From Treponema bryantii (GTDB lineage Bacteria; Spirochaetota; Spirochaetia; Treponematales; Treponemataceae): a stretch of 64,000 nucleotides of DNA. The stretch covers positions 42,270 through 106,269 of the forward strand of contig NZ_FORI01000011.1 of the NCBI RefSeq assembly GCF_900113965.1, written 5' to 3'. The first letter of the stretch is position 1; each line of letters opens with the position of its first letter. The position numbers and the translations under genes are program-made. This document shows, piece after piece, positions 53,587 through 62,642 of this stretch. The notes under the pieces were generated by a model that was not told where the DNA came from, searched no databases, and was given only the letters and a program-made list of their open reading frames with translations.

Positions 53587-53943
53587 TTACTGATGATGTT
53601 CCCCGTGATGGACACACTTAGCCTCAAAGTTTGGCTTGAGCTGGCCTTTTGCAAAAAGCTCTGCGGCTTCGTCGGCACTTCCTGTGATTCCTGGCATTTC
53701 TTTTAATCCGCTGGCAGCAATGGCTTCGATGGCACCCTGTCCGCGGTTTCCTAAAATCAAAGTTTCAACTCCAAGGCTCTTTAAGTATGGTGGAATGGCG
53801 TGATGACCATTTCCGCCGTTATCAATCACTTCTGAGGAAAGAATCTTTCCATCTTCAATCTGATAAATCTTAAAATACTGAGTCTTTCCAAAATGCTGGA
53901 AAACGTTTCCTGTTTCTTTTTCATAAGTTACTGCTACTTTCAT
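53587..53943 (-). CDS. NifB/NifX-type cluster-binding domain protein
   Basis: 118 residues: VAVTYEKETGNVFQHFGKTQYFKIYQIEDGKI and the GNGHHAIPPYLKSLGVETLILGNRGQGAIEAI stretch of the dinitrogenase iron-molybdenum-cofactor family, plus a His/Cys-rich tail (CVHHGEHH). There are no nif genes nearby, so it may carry an iron-sulfur or other metal centre. GGAGG is 5 bases before the ATG at 53943. Confidence 0.85.
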   Translation of the reverse strand: MKVAVTYEKETGNVFQHFGKTQYFKIYQIEDGKILSSEVIDNGGNGHHAIPPYLKSLGVETLILGNRGQGAIEAIAASGLKEMPGITGSADEAAELFAKGQLKPNFEAKCVHHGEHHQ

Positions 53944-53959
53944 TTTGTCCTCCATTTCT

Positions 53960-54781
53960 CTATTTTGTGCTTTGTTTTTTACATATATAAAGCAAATGAC
54001 TGTTACTGCCTAAAAGCTCACGTTTTTCTGCAAATGCTAAATGCCATTTTTTGAAAGATTCAAAATCTTTGTCGGAAAATGCAAAATCTGAACGGAGCTG
54101 AACAGGTTCCAGATAACCGTCCGTGCCGGCTGTTGTAATCTTCTTTACAGGTTTTGTATTAAAAAGAGATTCAAACTCTGTAATGTCATAACCTGTAAAA
54201 AGCTGCTGTTCAAAATGTCTTGGCTGAAAGTCTTTCGTAAAATTTTCTTCTTCGCCTGCTGCCCAGTTGCTATACAGATAGTTTGAATACATAATTGCAT
54301 ACACAGAAAGAAATGCAAACATAATCACACCATCTTCTTTTGTAACACGAATAGCTTCATCAATTGCCTTGTTCACGTCTTGCATTTCGTAAAGATGATA
54401 CATTGGACCAAGGACAAGTGTTACATCAAAGCTTGCGTTCTCAAATGCAGAAAGATTTGTGGCATCTCCCTGACAAGATGTAAGAGTTTTTATTCCATCC
54501 CCATTTTTTCGTAAAACTTCAAGATTGCTTTCTACAAGCTCAACTGCAGTTACGTTCATACCTTCTTTTGCAAGGGCAATGGAATATTTACCGGTCCCTG
54601 CTCCTACTTCTAAAACATTTGAATCCTCTTTTGCATAGCGGTGAATATACTGCATGGTAGTAAAAAACTCCAGTTCTCCGCGACGGTTACCTGTAAGTCT
54701 TGAATCTTCATCAATACTACCATAAAAACTGCTAATCATGTTTACTCTTGTACTCAATTTGCTTTCTCCAAAAACAGTCAT
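53960..54781 (-). CDS. Class I SAM-dependent methyltransferase
   Basis: 273 residues. VLEVGAGTGKYSIALAKEG (motif I), VTAVELVESNLEVL and VTLVLGPMYHLYEMQDVNKAIDEAIRVTKEDG. Target unknown. A TTG 6 bases earlier is possible; ATG at 54781 is simpler. It lies 16 bases before the NifX-type gene. Confidence 0.82.
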   Translation of the reverse strand: MTVFGESKLSTRVNMISSFYGSIDEDSRLTGNRRGELEFFTTMQYIHRYAKEDSNVLEVGAGTGKYSIALAKEGMNVTAVELVESNLEVLRKNGDGIKTLTSCQGDATNLSAFENASFDVTLVLGPMYHLYEMQDVNKAIDEAIRVTKEDGVIMFAFLSVYAIMYSNYLYSNWAAGEEENFTKDFQPRHFEQQLFTGYDITEFESLFNTKPVKKITTAGTDGYLEPVQLRSDFAFSDKDFESFKKWHLAFAEKRELLGSNSHLLYICKKQSTK

Positions 54782-54808
54782 TGTCAAATTTTATGCCTGA
54801 TATTGCAC

Positions 54809-55285
54809 TTATGACTCATTTACAAGTTTGCCTGTCATGTGTTCAATTTCCAGCTCAAGGCACTGAACACGGGGCAGGGCGTTTTTGAGTTCTTTTTCAA
54901 GATAGGCCTGATCGTCTGTAAACTTCTGAACCAGCTTTGTGCAGATCTCGCGGGCCAGTTCCGGATCTGTCACAAGGCGGATTTTTCCGAAGACGATTAC
55001 ACTGTTAATGTTCAGTGCCCATTCGCCTTCCTTTCGGTAGCCTGAATCATAAACGCAGAAACTTGCCTTGTCATAATTTTTGATGGCATCAATTTTGTGG
55101 CCTTCCTTTGCGCCATGAAAATAAATCTTGTTGTCTTCTTCGCTATAGAAGTGGGAGAGTGGAAGTCCATAAGGATATCCGTCATCACCGAGGAGTGAAA
55201 GAACTCCGCGTTTTTCGTTTTTCAAAATCTCTTTGCATTCAGCGTCTGTAATCTGCTGCTTGAATCTTCTCATTGGTCTAAACAT
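54809..55285 (-). CDS. Pyridoxamine 5'-phosphate oxidase-like flavin protein
   Basis: 158 residues. RRFKQQITDAECKEILKNEKRGVLSLLGDDGYPYGLPLSHFY and IYFHGAKEGHKIDAIKNYDKASFCVYD are the split-barrel FMN-binding pattern of the NimA / PNPOx-like family. May reduce or bind a flavin or nitro compound. Confidence 0.83.
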   Translation of the reverse strand: MFRPMRRFKQQITDAECKEILKNEKRGVLSLLGDDGYPYGLPLSHFYSEEDNKIYFHGAKEGHKIDAIKNYDKASFCVYDSGYRKEGEWALNINSVIVFGKIRLVTDPELAREICTKLVQKFTDDQAYLEKELKNALPRVQCLELEIEHMTGKLVNES

Positions 55286-55296
55286 ATAATCACCTT

Positions 55297-55440
55297 TTAC
55301 TTTCTATTAATAAAATACAATCCCACAAGGCATATTGCAACACCCAGGACTTTACTCCAGCTGATTACTTCATGATAGCCGATAAGTCCAACAAAAATCA
55401 AAATGACTGCCAGCGCCGAAAAGAGCGTTGCCACAGTCAT
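55297..55440 (-). pseudogene. Truncated small-multidrug-resistance (SMR) type transporter
   Basis: 47 residues beginning MTVATLFSALAVILIFVGLIG and ending GVAICLVGLYFINRK: the last two helices of an EmrE-type transporter, which normally has four and about 105 residues. No upstream part is present. Probably a remnant. Confidence 0.6.
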
Positions 55441-55459
55441 AAGTTGATTATAGCGGAAA

Positions 55460-55600
55460 ATGTCTGAAAAGTGTCAAAAAAAGCTTAAAGGTAAAGACCT
55501 TATTTTTGCACCTCTAATTGAAGAAGTTGATCTGGATGTAGCAAAATCCTATATCACGAAACTTACTAATTTCTATAATGATGGTATTTTATATTGTTAG
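55460..55600 (+). CDS. Short ORF of unknown nature
   Basis: 46 codons (start MSEKCQKKLKGKDLIFAPLI), weak GGAA upstream. Its stop codon overlaps the first feo operator. Not recognised; could be a gene remnant. With the SMR remnant and the operators it fills 55286-55680. Confidence 0.3.
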   Translation: MSEKCQKKLKGKDLIFAPLIEEVDLDVAKSYITKLTNFYNDGILYC

Positions 55601-55658
55601 CTATTGCTAATAATATAAAAAAATGTTATTTTATCATAACAAGTTAGGTATTACTAAC
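55596..55658 (+). promoter_or_regulatory. Two metal-type operators before the feo operon
   Basis: GTTAGCTATTGCTAAT (55596-55611) and GTTAGGTATTACTAAC (55643-55658), the latter within a longer ACAAGTTAG / CTAACTTGT palindrome. AT-rich promoter sequence lies between; a TTGCTA / TATTTT pair (55605-55632) is possible. Confidence 0.75.
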
Positions 55659-55680
55659 TTGTAAGGATGGAATAACCCTT

Positions 55681-56052
55681 ATGGGAACTATATTCACAAC
55701 GGTATTTCTTCTTGTAATTATTATATTTGCAGTAAAAAGTGTAATTCATAGAATTCGTCATGGCTCAGCTTGTTGTGGTGAGCGCGATGCTCCTGAAAAG
55801 AAAATCCAACCAGCAGACAAAAATAAATCACATTATCCATATAAATATATTCTCACAGTAGATGGTATGCATTGTTCAAACTGTACTCGTCGTGTAGAAA
55901 ATACTCTGAATTCAATTGAAGGTCTTTGGGCAACTGCCAGTCTCGAAAAGAAGTCTGTTACGGTTCTTTCAAAAACTGAACTCGAGGCAGCTGATTTAGA
56001 AAACGAAGTACGAGAAGCCGGCTACACAGTTCTGGCTGTTACATCAAATTAG
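55681..56052 (+). CDS. Membrane-anchored HMA-domain protein of the feo operon
   Basis: 123 residues. The first about 40 residues are a membrane helix followed by HRIRHGSACCGE, as in the short Cys-rich FeoB-associated proteins; the rest is a heavy-metal-associated domain with GMHCSNC (about residues 64-70). This fusion of a FeoB-associated helix to an HMA domain is uncommon. It probably helps deliver or sense the metal for FeoB. Confidence 0.75.
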   Translation: MGTIFTTVFLLVIIIFAVKSVIHRIRHGSACCGERDAPEKKIQPADKNKSHYPYKYILTVDGMHCSNCTRRVENTLNSIEGLWATASLEKKSVTVLSKTELEAADLENEVREAGYTVLAVTSN

Positions 56053-56077
56053 TTATTTATTGAATTAGGAGAAATAA

Positions 56078-56314
56078 ATGAAAAAACTCAATGAGTTAAA
56101 GAAGGAACAGAGTGCTGTTGTCGCTTCGATAAACGGTGATACACGTTTTGTAAGTAGAATTACATCCATCGGAATTACTCCGGGCTGTAAAATTGCAATC
56201 ATAAAAAACGAAAAGCATCGTCCACTGCTTGTTTATTCACGTGACACAATGATTGCTTTAAACCGCAGTGAATGTGAAAACATTTTCGTGCAGGAAGCCG
56301 GAGGTGCAGCATGA
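56078..56314 (+). CDS. feoA: Ferrous iron transport protein FeoA
   Basis: 78 residues with the SH3-like FeoA fold: VVASINGDTRFVSRITSIGITPGCKIAII and PLLVYSRDTMIALNRSECENIFV. AGGAG precedes the ATG. Overlaps feoB by 4 bases. Confidence 0.92.
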   Translation: MKKLNELKKEQSAVVASINGDTRFVSRITSIGITPGCKIAIIKNEKHRPLLVYSRDTMIALNRSECENIFVQEAGGAA

Positions 56315-58356
56315 CAAATAAAAACGAAACAGTAATCGCATTGCTTGGTCAGCCGAACTCAGGTAAGTCAACTTTGTTTAATGCTCTTACCGGTCTCAAA
56401 CAGCACGTAGGAAACTGGCCTGGAAAAACAGTAGAGAAGAAAGAAGGAAACTTTGAATACAAGGGAGAGAAATATCTGGTAGCCGACCTTCCAGGAACCT
56501 ATAGTCTTTCAGCAAACTCAGATGAGGAAATTATTACTCGTGATTATATTGCCGGCGGTAAGGCAGATGTTGTATGTATTCTTGCCGACAGCTCTCAGCT
56601 TCAGCGAAGTCTTTACATGCTCGCAGATTATGCCGGAATCAAGGTTCCAACCTTCCTGCTTTTGAATATGAGTGATGTTGCGGCTGAACAGGGCAAGCAG
56701 ATTGACATTAATGCAATTTCGAAAAAACTTGGTATCCCGGTGGTTCTTTTCTCCGCTCAGGATAAAAAGAATTATGATGGATTTTATACAGCCCTTGAAA
56801 CTGCAATCAGCAAAAAAACAATCCTTGAATCATCAGCTATTGAAGCAAAATACGAAAATATTGAGGCTTATAAAAACATAAAGCCTCTGGTTCCGGAAAA
56901 TGTAATTCCTGGATACTCCTCAGTCTGGCTGGCTGCCAAGGTTGTAGAAGGAGACTTGCCGGTCACAGCGAAAATTAAAATGGCATTGGAGGGAAATAAA
57001 CGTAAGGAGTTTGATGAAGCGGTAGCTAAAAATCTTCTTGCGTCAAAAGAGACAAACAAAGGTGTACTTCTTACAGGAGAAGCAAAGTTTGCCTGGATAG
57101 ACGAGCTTCTCGAGGGGGCGATGGCATCAAAAACACAGACTCGAAAACTTGGAAAATTTGACCGCATGATTACTCACCGCGTCTGGGGAAAGCCGGTTGT
57201 TATTCTCACAGTTTTGTTCGGACTTATTGCTTCCTTTATTCCAGCCCTTCCATTTATGGGAATAGGTTCTGCAATAGGTGCGTTAATTAATCCGGTTTCG
57301 AATGCCCTTAATTCAATAAATTGTCCAGGCTTTATAATCGCAATAATTTGTGATGTTGTAATCAATTCTCTCAGCTTTATTTTAAAAATGCTCGGCTTTG
57401 TGTTCGGGGTTACTCTTGTATTCGGTCTGCTTGAAGAAGTTGGTGTTATGGCACGTATCTCATACGTTTTCGACAACACAATGGCTAAGCTCGGTCTTCA
57501 GGGAAAATCAGTTATGCCTTTCCTTGTAAGCTTTGGTTGTACAATGGGTGGTGCGGCAGGTGCCCGTGTAATCGATAACTGGGGACAGAAGGTTCTTACA
57601 ATCGCGCTTGCGTGGGCTGTTCCTTGTGGTGCTGCCTGGGCTGTTGTTCCAATGCTTTCAACTGTATGGTTTGGTGGAGCCGCTCCTTTAATCATCGTTG
57701 CAATACTCGCCGTGATGATTCTCCATATGTGGATTACTTCAAAAATTTTTGGTCGTAAGCTTGTCAAAAAAGAAGATCGCTGCGGAATGATTATGGAGCT
57801 TCCTCCATACCATAAACCAAAGTGGGGCGCACTTTTCCGTTACGTACTTGGCCGTACAAAGGATACATTCTTCCGTGTTCTTAAAGTCATTCTTCTTGTA
57901 TCTTTTGTATTCTGGCTGCTCACCTTTACAAATTCCGGTTCTATGGATAACTCAATTCTTTACAAAATTGGTCAGTTTATTGAACCTGTTACAAAGATTT
58001 TTGGACTTGGCTGGAAAACCTTTATGGCCTTCATTGTTTCTTCTCTCGGTAAGGAAGGTGCAATTGGTGTTCTCAGTTCAATCTTTACAGATCATAATAT
58101 GCTTACCGTAGGCTCTGTAGTCGGCGGAGCACGTGCCGCAAATATCAATGAGCTCCTTGTTGCTAACGTTGCAAAGCCTGAGGCACTTGCATTCATCTTT
58201 GCAATTACCTTTAACATGCCTTGTATCGTTGCTCTTGCTGCAACTTACCAGGAAACTCACTCTGCTAAGTGGACTGCAATTATTGCCTTGTACTATACAG
58301 TTGGTGCTCTTCTGATTGCGTGTGTTGCTTATCATATCGGATTGCTGATCTGGTAA
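56311..58356 (+). CDS. feoB: Ferrous iron transporter FeoB
   Basis: 681 residues. N-terminal GTPase: G1 GQPNSGKST (13-21), G3 DLPGTYSL, G4 NMSD; then spacer helices and a membrane domain from about 300 with two Gate motifs (FGLLEEVGVMARISYVFD, LVSFGCTMGGAAGARVIDNWGQK and AWAVPCGAAWAVV). Imports Fe2+ across the inner membrane. Part of the HMA-feoA-feoB-feoC operon under metal-type operators. Confidence 0.97.
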   Translation: MTNKNETVIALLGQPNSGKSTLFNALTGLKQHVGNWPGKTVEKKEGNFEYKGEKYLVADLPGTYSLSANSDEEIITRDYIAGGKADVVCILADSSQLQRSLYMLADYAGIKVPTFLLLNMSDVAAEQGKQIDINAISKKLGIPVVLFSAQDKKNYDGFYTALETAISKKTILESSAIEAKYENIEAYKNIKPLVPENVIPGYSSVWLAAKVVEGDLPVTAKIKMALEGNKRKEFDEAVAKNLLASKETNKGVLLTGEAKFAWIDELLEGAMASKTQTRKLGKFDRMITHRVWGKPVVILTVLFGLIASFIPALPFMGIGSAIGALINPVSNALNSINCPGFIIAIICDVVINSLSFILKMLGFVFGVTLVFGLLEEVGVMARISYVFDNTMAKLGLQGKSVMPFLVSFGCTMGGAAGARVIDNWGQKVLTIALAWAVPCGAAWAVVPMLSTVWFGGAAPLIIVAILAVMILHMWITSKIFGRKLVKKEDRCGMIMELPPYHKPKWGALFRYVLGRTKDTFFRVLKVILLVSFVFWLLTFTNSGSMDNSILYKIGQFIEPVTKIFGLGWKTFMAFIVSSLGKEGAIGVLSSIFTDHNMLTVGSVVGGARAANINELLVANVAKPEALAFIFAITFNMPCIVALAATYQETHSAKWTAIIALYYTVGALLIACVAYHIGLLIW

Positions 58357-58363
58357 CAGGAAC

Positions 58364-58654
58364 ATGGAAGAACTATTAAATCTGCTCCGCGACGGACATT
58401 CCCGTTCAATCGAAATGCTCGCCGCAGAGCTTAATACAAGTACCGACGATATCAATCGCAAAATCGAGTTTCTCGAGCGTGCCGGTCTGATTCGTCGTGT
58501 ATTAAATATCAAAAATGACTGCTCACATGGCTGCAACGGGGGTCACTGCCCGGGTTGCAAGGCACATAGTGGTAAGTCCGGCTCTTTCACCTGCAAAGGC
58601 TGTCTCCCCGAAGGAGGCTTCAAAAACATGGGAGAAATGTGGGAAGTAATTTAA
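58364..58654 (+). CDS. FeoC-like iron-sulfur winged-helix regulator
   Basis: 96 residues: N-terminal winged helix (LLNLLRDGHSRSIEMLAAELNTSTDDINRKIEFLERAGLIRRV) and a Cys-rich tail with CSHGC, CPGC and CKGC, able to bind an iron-sulfur cluster, as in FeoC. It starts 7 bases after feoB. Confidence 0.82.
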   Translation: MEELLNLLRDGHSRSIEMLAAELNTSTDDINRKIEFLERAGLIRRVLNIKNDCSHGCNGGHCPGCKAHSGKSGSFTCKGCLPEGGFKNMGEMWEVI

Positions 58655-58712
58655 ACCATGGTCATAGGGGTTTTGAAGTCCTCTTCAGAAATTGCCCGTG
58701 TACGATTAAGAA

Positions 58713-59345
58713 TTAGTCATGCTTGCAAGGAATACCCATCATGTGCATCATTCCGTAGCGGGTAAACTCTTCGATATTTTCGATGTATTGAAAAGCTGCC
58801 TTCTTTGTCATTTTGTGGGTTATGATTTCTACAAAGGCATTTATGATTGTTGATGCAATAAAGTGAACTGTCATCTTGTCGATTTTTTTTGTAGAAATCT
58901 GATTCTTATACATCCAGTTGAAGGTCTGCTCGCAGTTTTTTGTATAGAGCTCGCAGATTTCTTCCTGAAAATGTTCATGTGTACTTCCAGATGCTTTTGT
59001 AAGAAGCAGGGTAAAGGTGTCAAAATTATCAAAAATATAGTTCAAAAGTGCATTTGTCTCTTCTGCTTCTTTTTCAAAATGTTCCTGAGAAACAAGATTA
59101 TCTACATCCATGTGATGGGAAGAATCAGCCATCATCACAGTATTAGTTGTAAATGTAATAGCCTCGTCTACAAGCGCGCAGAAAAGAGCATCCTTATCTT
59201 TAAAATGACGGTACATTGCGCCAGTGGTAAGACCAGCGTTTGATGCAATTGTGCGCAGTGAGGCGTTCATAAAACCTTTTTCCAGGAATTCTGCCATTGC
59301 GCTTTCGAGGATTTTCTTTTTTGTTTCAATTGCGGATTCGCTCAC
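58713..59345 (-). CDS. TetR-family regulator of the RND operon
   Basis: 210 residues. Helix-turn-helix MAEFLEKGFMNASLRTIASNAGLTTGAMYRHFKDKDALFCAL. Divergent from the RND transporter; three copies of a palindrome GATAAC-N3-GTTATC between them are its likely sites. Confidence 0.9.
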   Translation of the reverse strand: MSESAIETKKKILESAMAEFLEKGFMNASLRTIASNAGLTTGAMYRHFKDKDALFCALVDEAITFTTNTVMMADSSHHMDVDNLVSQEHFEKEAEETNALLNYIFDNFDTFTLLLTKASGSTHEHFQEEICELYTKNCEQTFNWMYKNQISTKKIDKMTVHFIASTIINAFVEIITHKMTKKAAFQYIENIEEFTRYGMMHMMGIPCKHD

Positions 59346-59390
59346 AATGACCCAATTTTAGAATGAAATAATGAGATTTGTCAAGAAAAA

Positions 59391-59466
59391 GATAACGATG
59401 TTATCAAAAATGCTTGACATGGTAACACTGTTATCATTATTATCTGTTAACGATAACGGTGTTATC
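59391..59466. promoter_or_regulatory. Promoter of the RND operon with three TetR operators
   Basis: GATAACGATGTTATC (59391-59405), GGTAACACTGTTATC (59421-59435) and GATAACGGTGTTATC (59452-59466), spaced 30 and 31 bases, so they lie on the same DNA face. The plus promoter is -35 TTGACA (59414-59419), 18 bases, -10 TATTAT (59438-59443); the middle operator fills its spacer. Confidence 0.85.
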
Positions 59467-59472
59467 AAAATA

Positions 59473-59488
59473 GTTAGTATTTACTAAC
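59473..59488 (+). promoter_or_regulatory. GTTAGT-N4-ACTAAC operator before the RND gene
   Basis: Perfect palindrome GTTAGTATTTACTAAC, just after the TetR sites and 17 bases before the ATG, adding a second, metal-type control. Confidence 0.78.
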
Positions 59489-59505
59489 GAGATAGAGGAG
59501 ATTTT

Positions 59506-61860
59506 ATGCAGGTTAAGAAAATAAACGACTGGTTTGAAAAGTTCGGTCGTTTTGAAGTAAAGCACAGATGGGGCTTCCTTATTGGTTTATTGATTTTAAC
59601 AATAGTTTGCAGTCTTGGACTTCCACGTCTTAAGCTCGATAACGGCGAAGAAGACTGGTTTGATGACTGGGAAACAACTAAAGTAAACCAGGATCACTTT
59701 GAAAGTATTTTTGGTTCAACAGACAGTCTTCTGGCTCACATCAAGGCAAAAGACGTTTTTGATCCTGAAGTTTTGCAGATGATAGACGAGCTTGGTGACG
59801 AGCTTTTGAATAATGTTCCTTATGCGGGAAGTATTACTTCTTTGATGGAACTATCTCTTCCAATTGGAACAGAAGATGGCTTTGAAGTAACAAGCCCTTT
59901 TGAAGACGGCGTTCCTTCTAACCCAGCAGAGCTTGCAGAAAAGAAAGCTTTTATTATGAGCCGTGAATCAATCGTCAACAACCTTGTCAGCGATGACTGT
60001 ACAGAAACCTGGCTTATCGTAAATCTTGAACAGTATTCAGAAAATCTTGACCAGGCAATGGCAAAAATTGCTCCTCCTGCCATGGCAATTTTTAATGACC
60101 CTAAATATAAGTCAGATAAATGGGAAATCCGCCCGGCTGGACTTTCTTATACTGAATACGAAGAAGAAAAAGCAATTGTCTGGCAGTGTATAAGCCGAAT
60201 TGCTTTAGGCTTTATCGTAATGCTTATCTTCCTGATTGTTTTTATCTGCTCTTTGCGTGGTGTTGTGGTTCCTTCAATCGCAACTCTCGGAGCCCTTTGT
60301 ACAACTCTCGGCGCTTCTGCCTGGCTTAATATCAAAGGAAATAACACAATGATTCTTGTAACTGTATTGCTTTCTATGGCACTTGCAGTTGGTTATGCAG
60401 TTCACTACATCAACAGCTTTAAGATGTACTTTAGAAAAACCGGTAAGCGAAAAGAATCAATTGTTATGGGTATCAGAGATTCCGGCTGGGCTCTCTTCTT
60501 TACAGTAATCACAACAATGGCAGGTATGCTTTCCTTCCTTTCTGCAAACATCAGACCTATGCGCTGGGTTGGAGGAATTACTGCCGCAGCCGTTTTTGCA
60601 GTTTTCGTTTTTGAAATAATTCTTCTTCCATGTCTTTACAGCTTTGGAAAAGACCAGGAGCCTGACCCGGACTTTGTAAAGAACGAAGGCTCAACAAGTT
60701 CTGACCTCCGCGTAGAAGCAATGGGAAAATCAATCCTCAATAAAAAGTGGATTACAGTTGTTGTTGGGGTGGCTGTGATTGTGGCCGTTCTTCCAGGCAT
60801 TTTCAAAATCAAAGTTAATATGAATTATGCAGATATGATGGGCGAGCGAACACCTTACATTCACCGCCTTATGGAAATTACCCGAAGTCAGCTTGGAAGT
60901 CAGTACAGCTATGAAGTTCTTGTTGAATATCAGGAAGAAGATGCCCTTAAAAATCCACAGGTTCTTAAGAATATGGATGAAATGGCAGCGCGCATTGGAA
61001 CTCTAAGTTCTACAAAAGTTTCAAACGGAAAGCCTCGTGTTTCTTCTGTAACAAAAGTTGTAAAGGAGATGAACCGAACTCTCAACGGTGATGATCCTGC
61101 CGCTTATGTTATTCCTGATGATCAGGATCTTGTAAGTCAGGAAATGTTCCTATACGAAATCTCTGGTGGAAATGATCTTTACAATTATGTCAGCGAAGAT
61201 TTTAAGGCCGGCTACCTTCATATTGAACTTTCTGGTTACGATGGAGAAGAAATTGTTCGCAATCTTGAAGATGTAAAAAAATGGTGTGCAGAGCTTTTCC
61301 CTGATGCATCAAATGCAGGTGTAGTAGGTGAGGTTGTTCAGTATGCACAGATGAATGGCAAACTTGTTCGTGGTTCAATCCGTTCGATTGGAACTTCGCT
61401 GCTGGTAATTCTGCTTCTTTTGATTCTGGCCTTTACATCTTTCCGCACAGGCTTTATCGCAATGATTCCAAACGTTGCTCCAATTGCAATTATCGGTGGA
61501 ATTATGGGCTATGCCAGTGTAAACCTTGATATGATTACTGCAATGATTATGCCTATGATTCTTGGTATTGCGGTTGATGACACAATCCATTTTACAAATC
61601 ATATTAAATATCACTTTGAGCTTACAGGAAACTACCGTTCGGCAGTATTGAACTCATACCGTGAAATTGGAAAAACAATGATTATGACAACAATCATTCT
61701 CTGTGCAATGTTTGGAATCTTCCTTACAAGCACAATGACTGTTCTCGTAAATATTGGCTGGCTTTCAATTGTAGGTCTTGGCAGTGCCCTCATTGCCGAC
61801 TACACATTGACACCAGTGCTGTTGTTTATTACTAAGCCTTTTGGCAAGGAGACAAAATAA
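59506..61860 (+). CDS. RND/MMPL-family transporter
   Basis: 784 residues, two repeats of one helix, a large periplasmic domain and five helices, as in MMPL / HpnN-like RND proteins. GIAVDDTIHFTNHIKYHF (about residue 689) is the family's conserved membrane Asp motif. Probably moves lipids or other hydrophobic molecules toward the outer membrane, with the two genes that follow. GAGGAG precedes the ATG. Confidence 0.88.
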   Translation: MQVKKINDWFEKFGRFEVKHRWGFLIGLLILTIVCSLGLPRLKLDNGEEDWFDDWETTKVNQDHFESIFGSTDSLLAHIKAKDVFDPEVLQMIDELGDELLNNVPYAGSITSLMELSLPIGTEDGFEVTSPFEDGVPSNPAELAEKKAFIMSRESIVNNLVSDDCTETWLIVNLEQYSENLDQAMAKIAPPAMAIFNDPKYKSDKWEIRPAGLSYTEYEEEKAIVWQCISRIALGFIVMLIFLIVFICSLRGVVVPSIATLGALCTTLGASAWLNIKGNNTMILVTVLLSMALAVGYAVHYINSFKMYFRKTGKRKESIVMGIRDSGWALFFTVITTMAGMLSFLSANIRPMRWVGGITAAAVFAVFVFEIILLPCLYSFGKDQEPDPDFVKNEGSTSSDLRVEAMGKSILNKKWITVVVGVAVIVAVLPGIFKIKVNMNYADMMGERTPYIHRLMEITRSQLGSQYSYEVLVEYQEEDALKNPQVLKNMDEMAARIGTLSSTKVSNGKPRVSSVTKVVKEMNRTLNGDDPAAYVIPDDQDLVSQEMFLYEISGGNDLYNYVSEDFKAGYLHIELSGYDGEEIVRNLEDVKKWCAELFPDASNAGVVGEVVQYAQMNGKLVRGSIRSIGTSLLVILLLLILAFTSFRTGFIAMIPNVAPIAIIGGIMGYASVNLDMITAMIMPMILGIAVDDTIHFTNHIKYHFELTGNYRSAVLNSYREIGKTMIMTTIILCAMFGIFLTSTMTVLVNIGWLSIVGLGSALIADYTLTPVLLFITKPFGKETK

Positions 61861-62640
61861 ATGAAAAAACTTATCACTACACTTTCAGTACTTTTAATCG
61901 CCGGAGCTCTCTTCGCAGAAACCGGCTACGACATCATGAAAAAGGCGGACGAAGTTCCATCGCCAACAACATCTGCATCCACAGCAACTCTAACAATTCA
62001 CTCAAAAAAAGGAAGCGATAGAATCCGCGAAGTGATTATGAAGAGCAAGGATTACGGAGATGTAGAAAAGAGCGTTATCGTTTTTACAACACCAAAAGAT
62101 GTTGCCGGAACAGGCTATCTCACTTTTGATTACGAGGAAGAAGACAAGGATTCCGATAACTGGCTCTATATGCCAGCAATGAAAAAGACCCGTCGCATCG
62201 CATCTTCAGGCTCAGAAAGCGAAGGCAGCTTTATGGGAACAGACTTCACCTATCAGGATATGGGAGACCGTAGTCTGAATAAATATGATTACAAATTGCT
62301 TGGAGAAGAAGCTGTCGATGGTACACCTTGTTACAAGGTTGAATGCATCAGCAAGGCTCATACAGAAAAAGACCCACGCTATATCAGCTACATCGGTAAG
62401 GCAGATTACATCCTCCGCAAGTGTGAGTTTTACGACCGTCAGGATACTCTCCACCGCGTTCTTACCTGCTCAGATTTTATAACAATTAAAGGCTATACAA
62501 CCGCTCAGAAAATGAAGATGGAAAATGTTCAGTCTGGAACATGGTCTCTCATTGAAAGCAAAAATATTATTTATGATGAAGAAGATATTGATGACTCATT
62601 ATTTACAGTCGCTGCGCTCGAGAAGGGGAGAATTAGATAA
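61861..62640 (+). CDS. Outer-membrane lipoprotein-sorting-like protein (LolA fold)
   Basis: 259 residues with a signal peptide (to about 20). YLTFDYEEEDKDSDNWLYMPAMKKTRRIAS, FMGTDFTYQDMGDR and DGTPCYKVECISK are typical of the lipoprotein-sorting-protein-like family that accompanies MMPL transporters; such proteins may ferry a lipid across the periplasm. It starts on the base after the RND stop codon. Confidence 0.85.
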   Translation: MKKLITTLSVLLIAGALFAETGYDIMKKADEVPSPTTSASTATLTIHSKKGSDRIREVIMKSKDYGDVEKSVIVFTTPKDVAGTGYLTFDYEEEDKDSDNWLYMPAMKKTRRIASSGSESEGSFMGTDFTYQDMGDRSLNKYDYKLLGEEAVDGTPCYKVECISKAHTEKDPRYISYIGKADYILRKCEFYDRQDTLHRVLTCSDFITIKGYTTAQKMKMENVQSGTWSLIESKNIIYDEEDIDDSLFTVAALEKGRIR

Positions 62641-62642
62641 TC

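Noticed and set aside
59391..59488. CRISPR-like array from the regularly spaced GATAAC palindromes
   Set aside because: Only three 15-bp units with variable interior; the position over a promoter fits TetR operators, and there are no cas genes.
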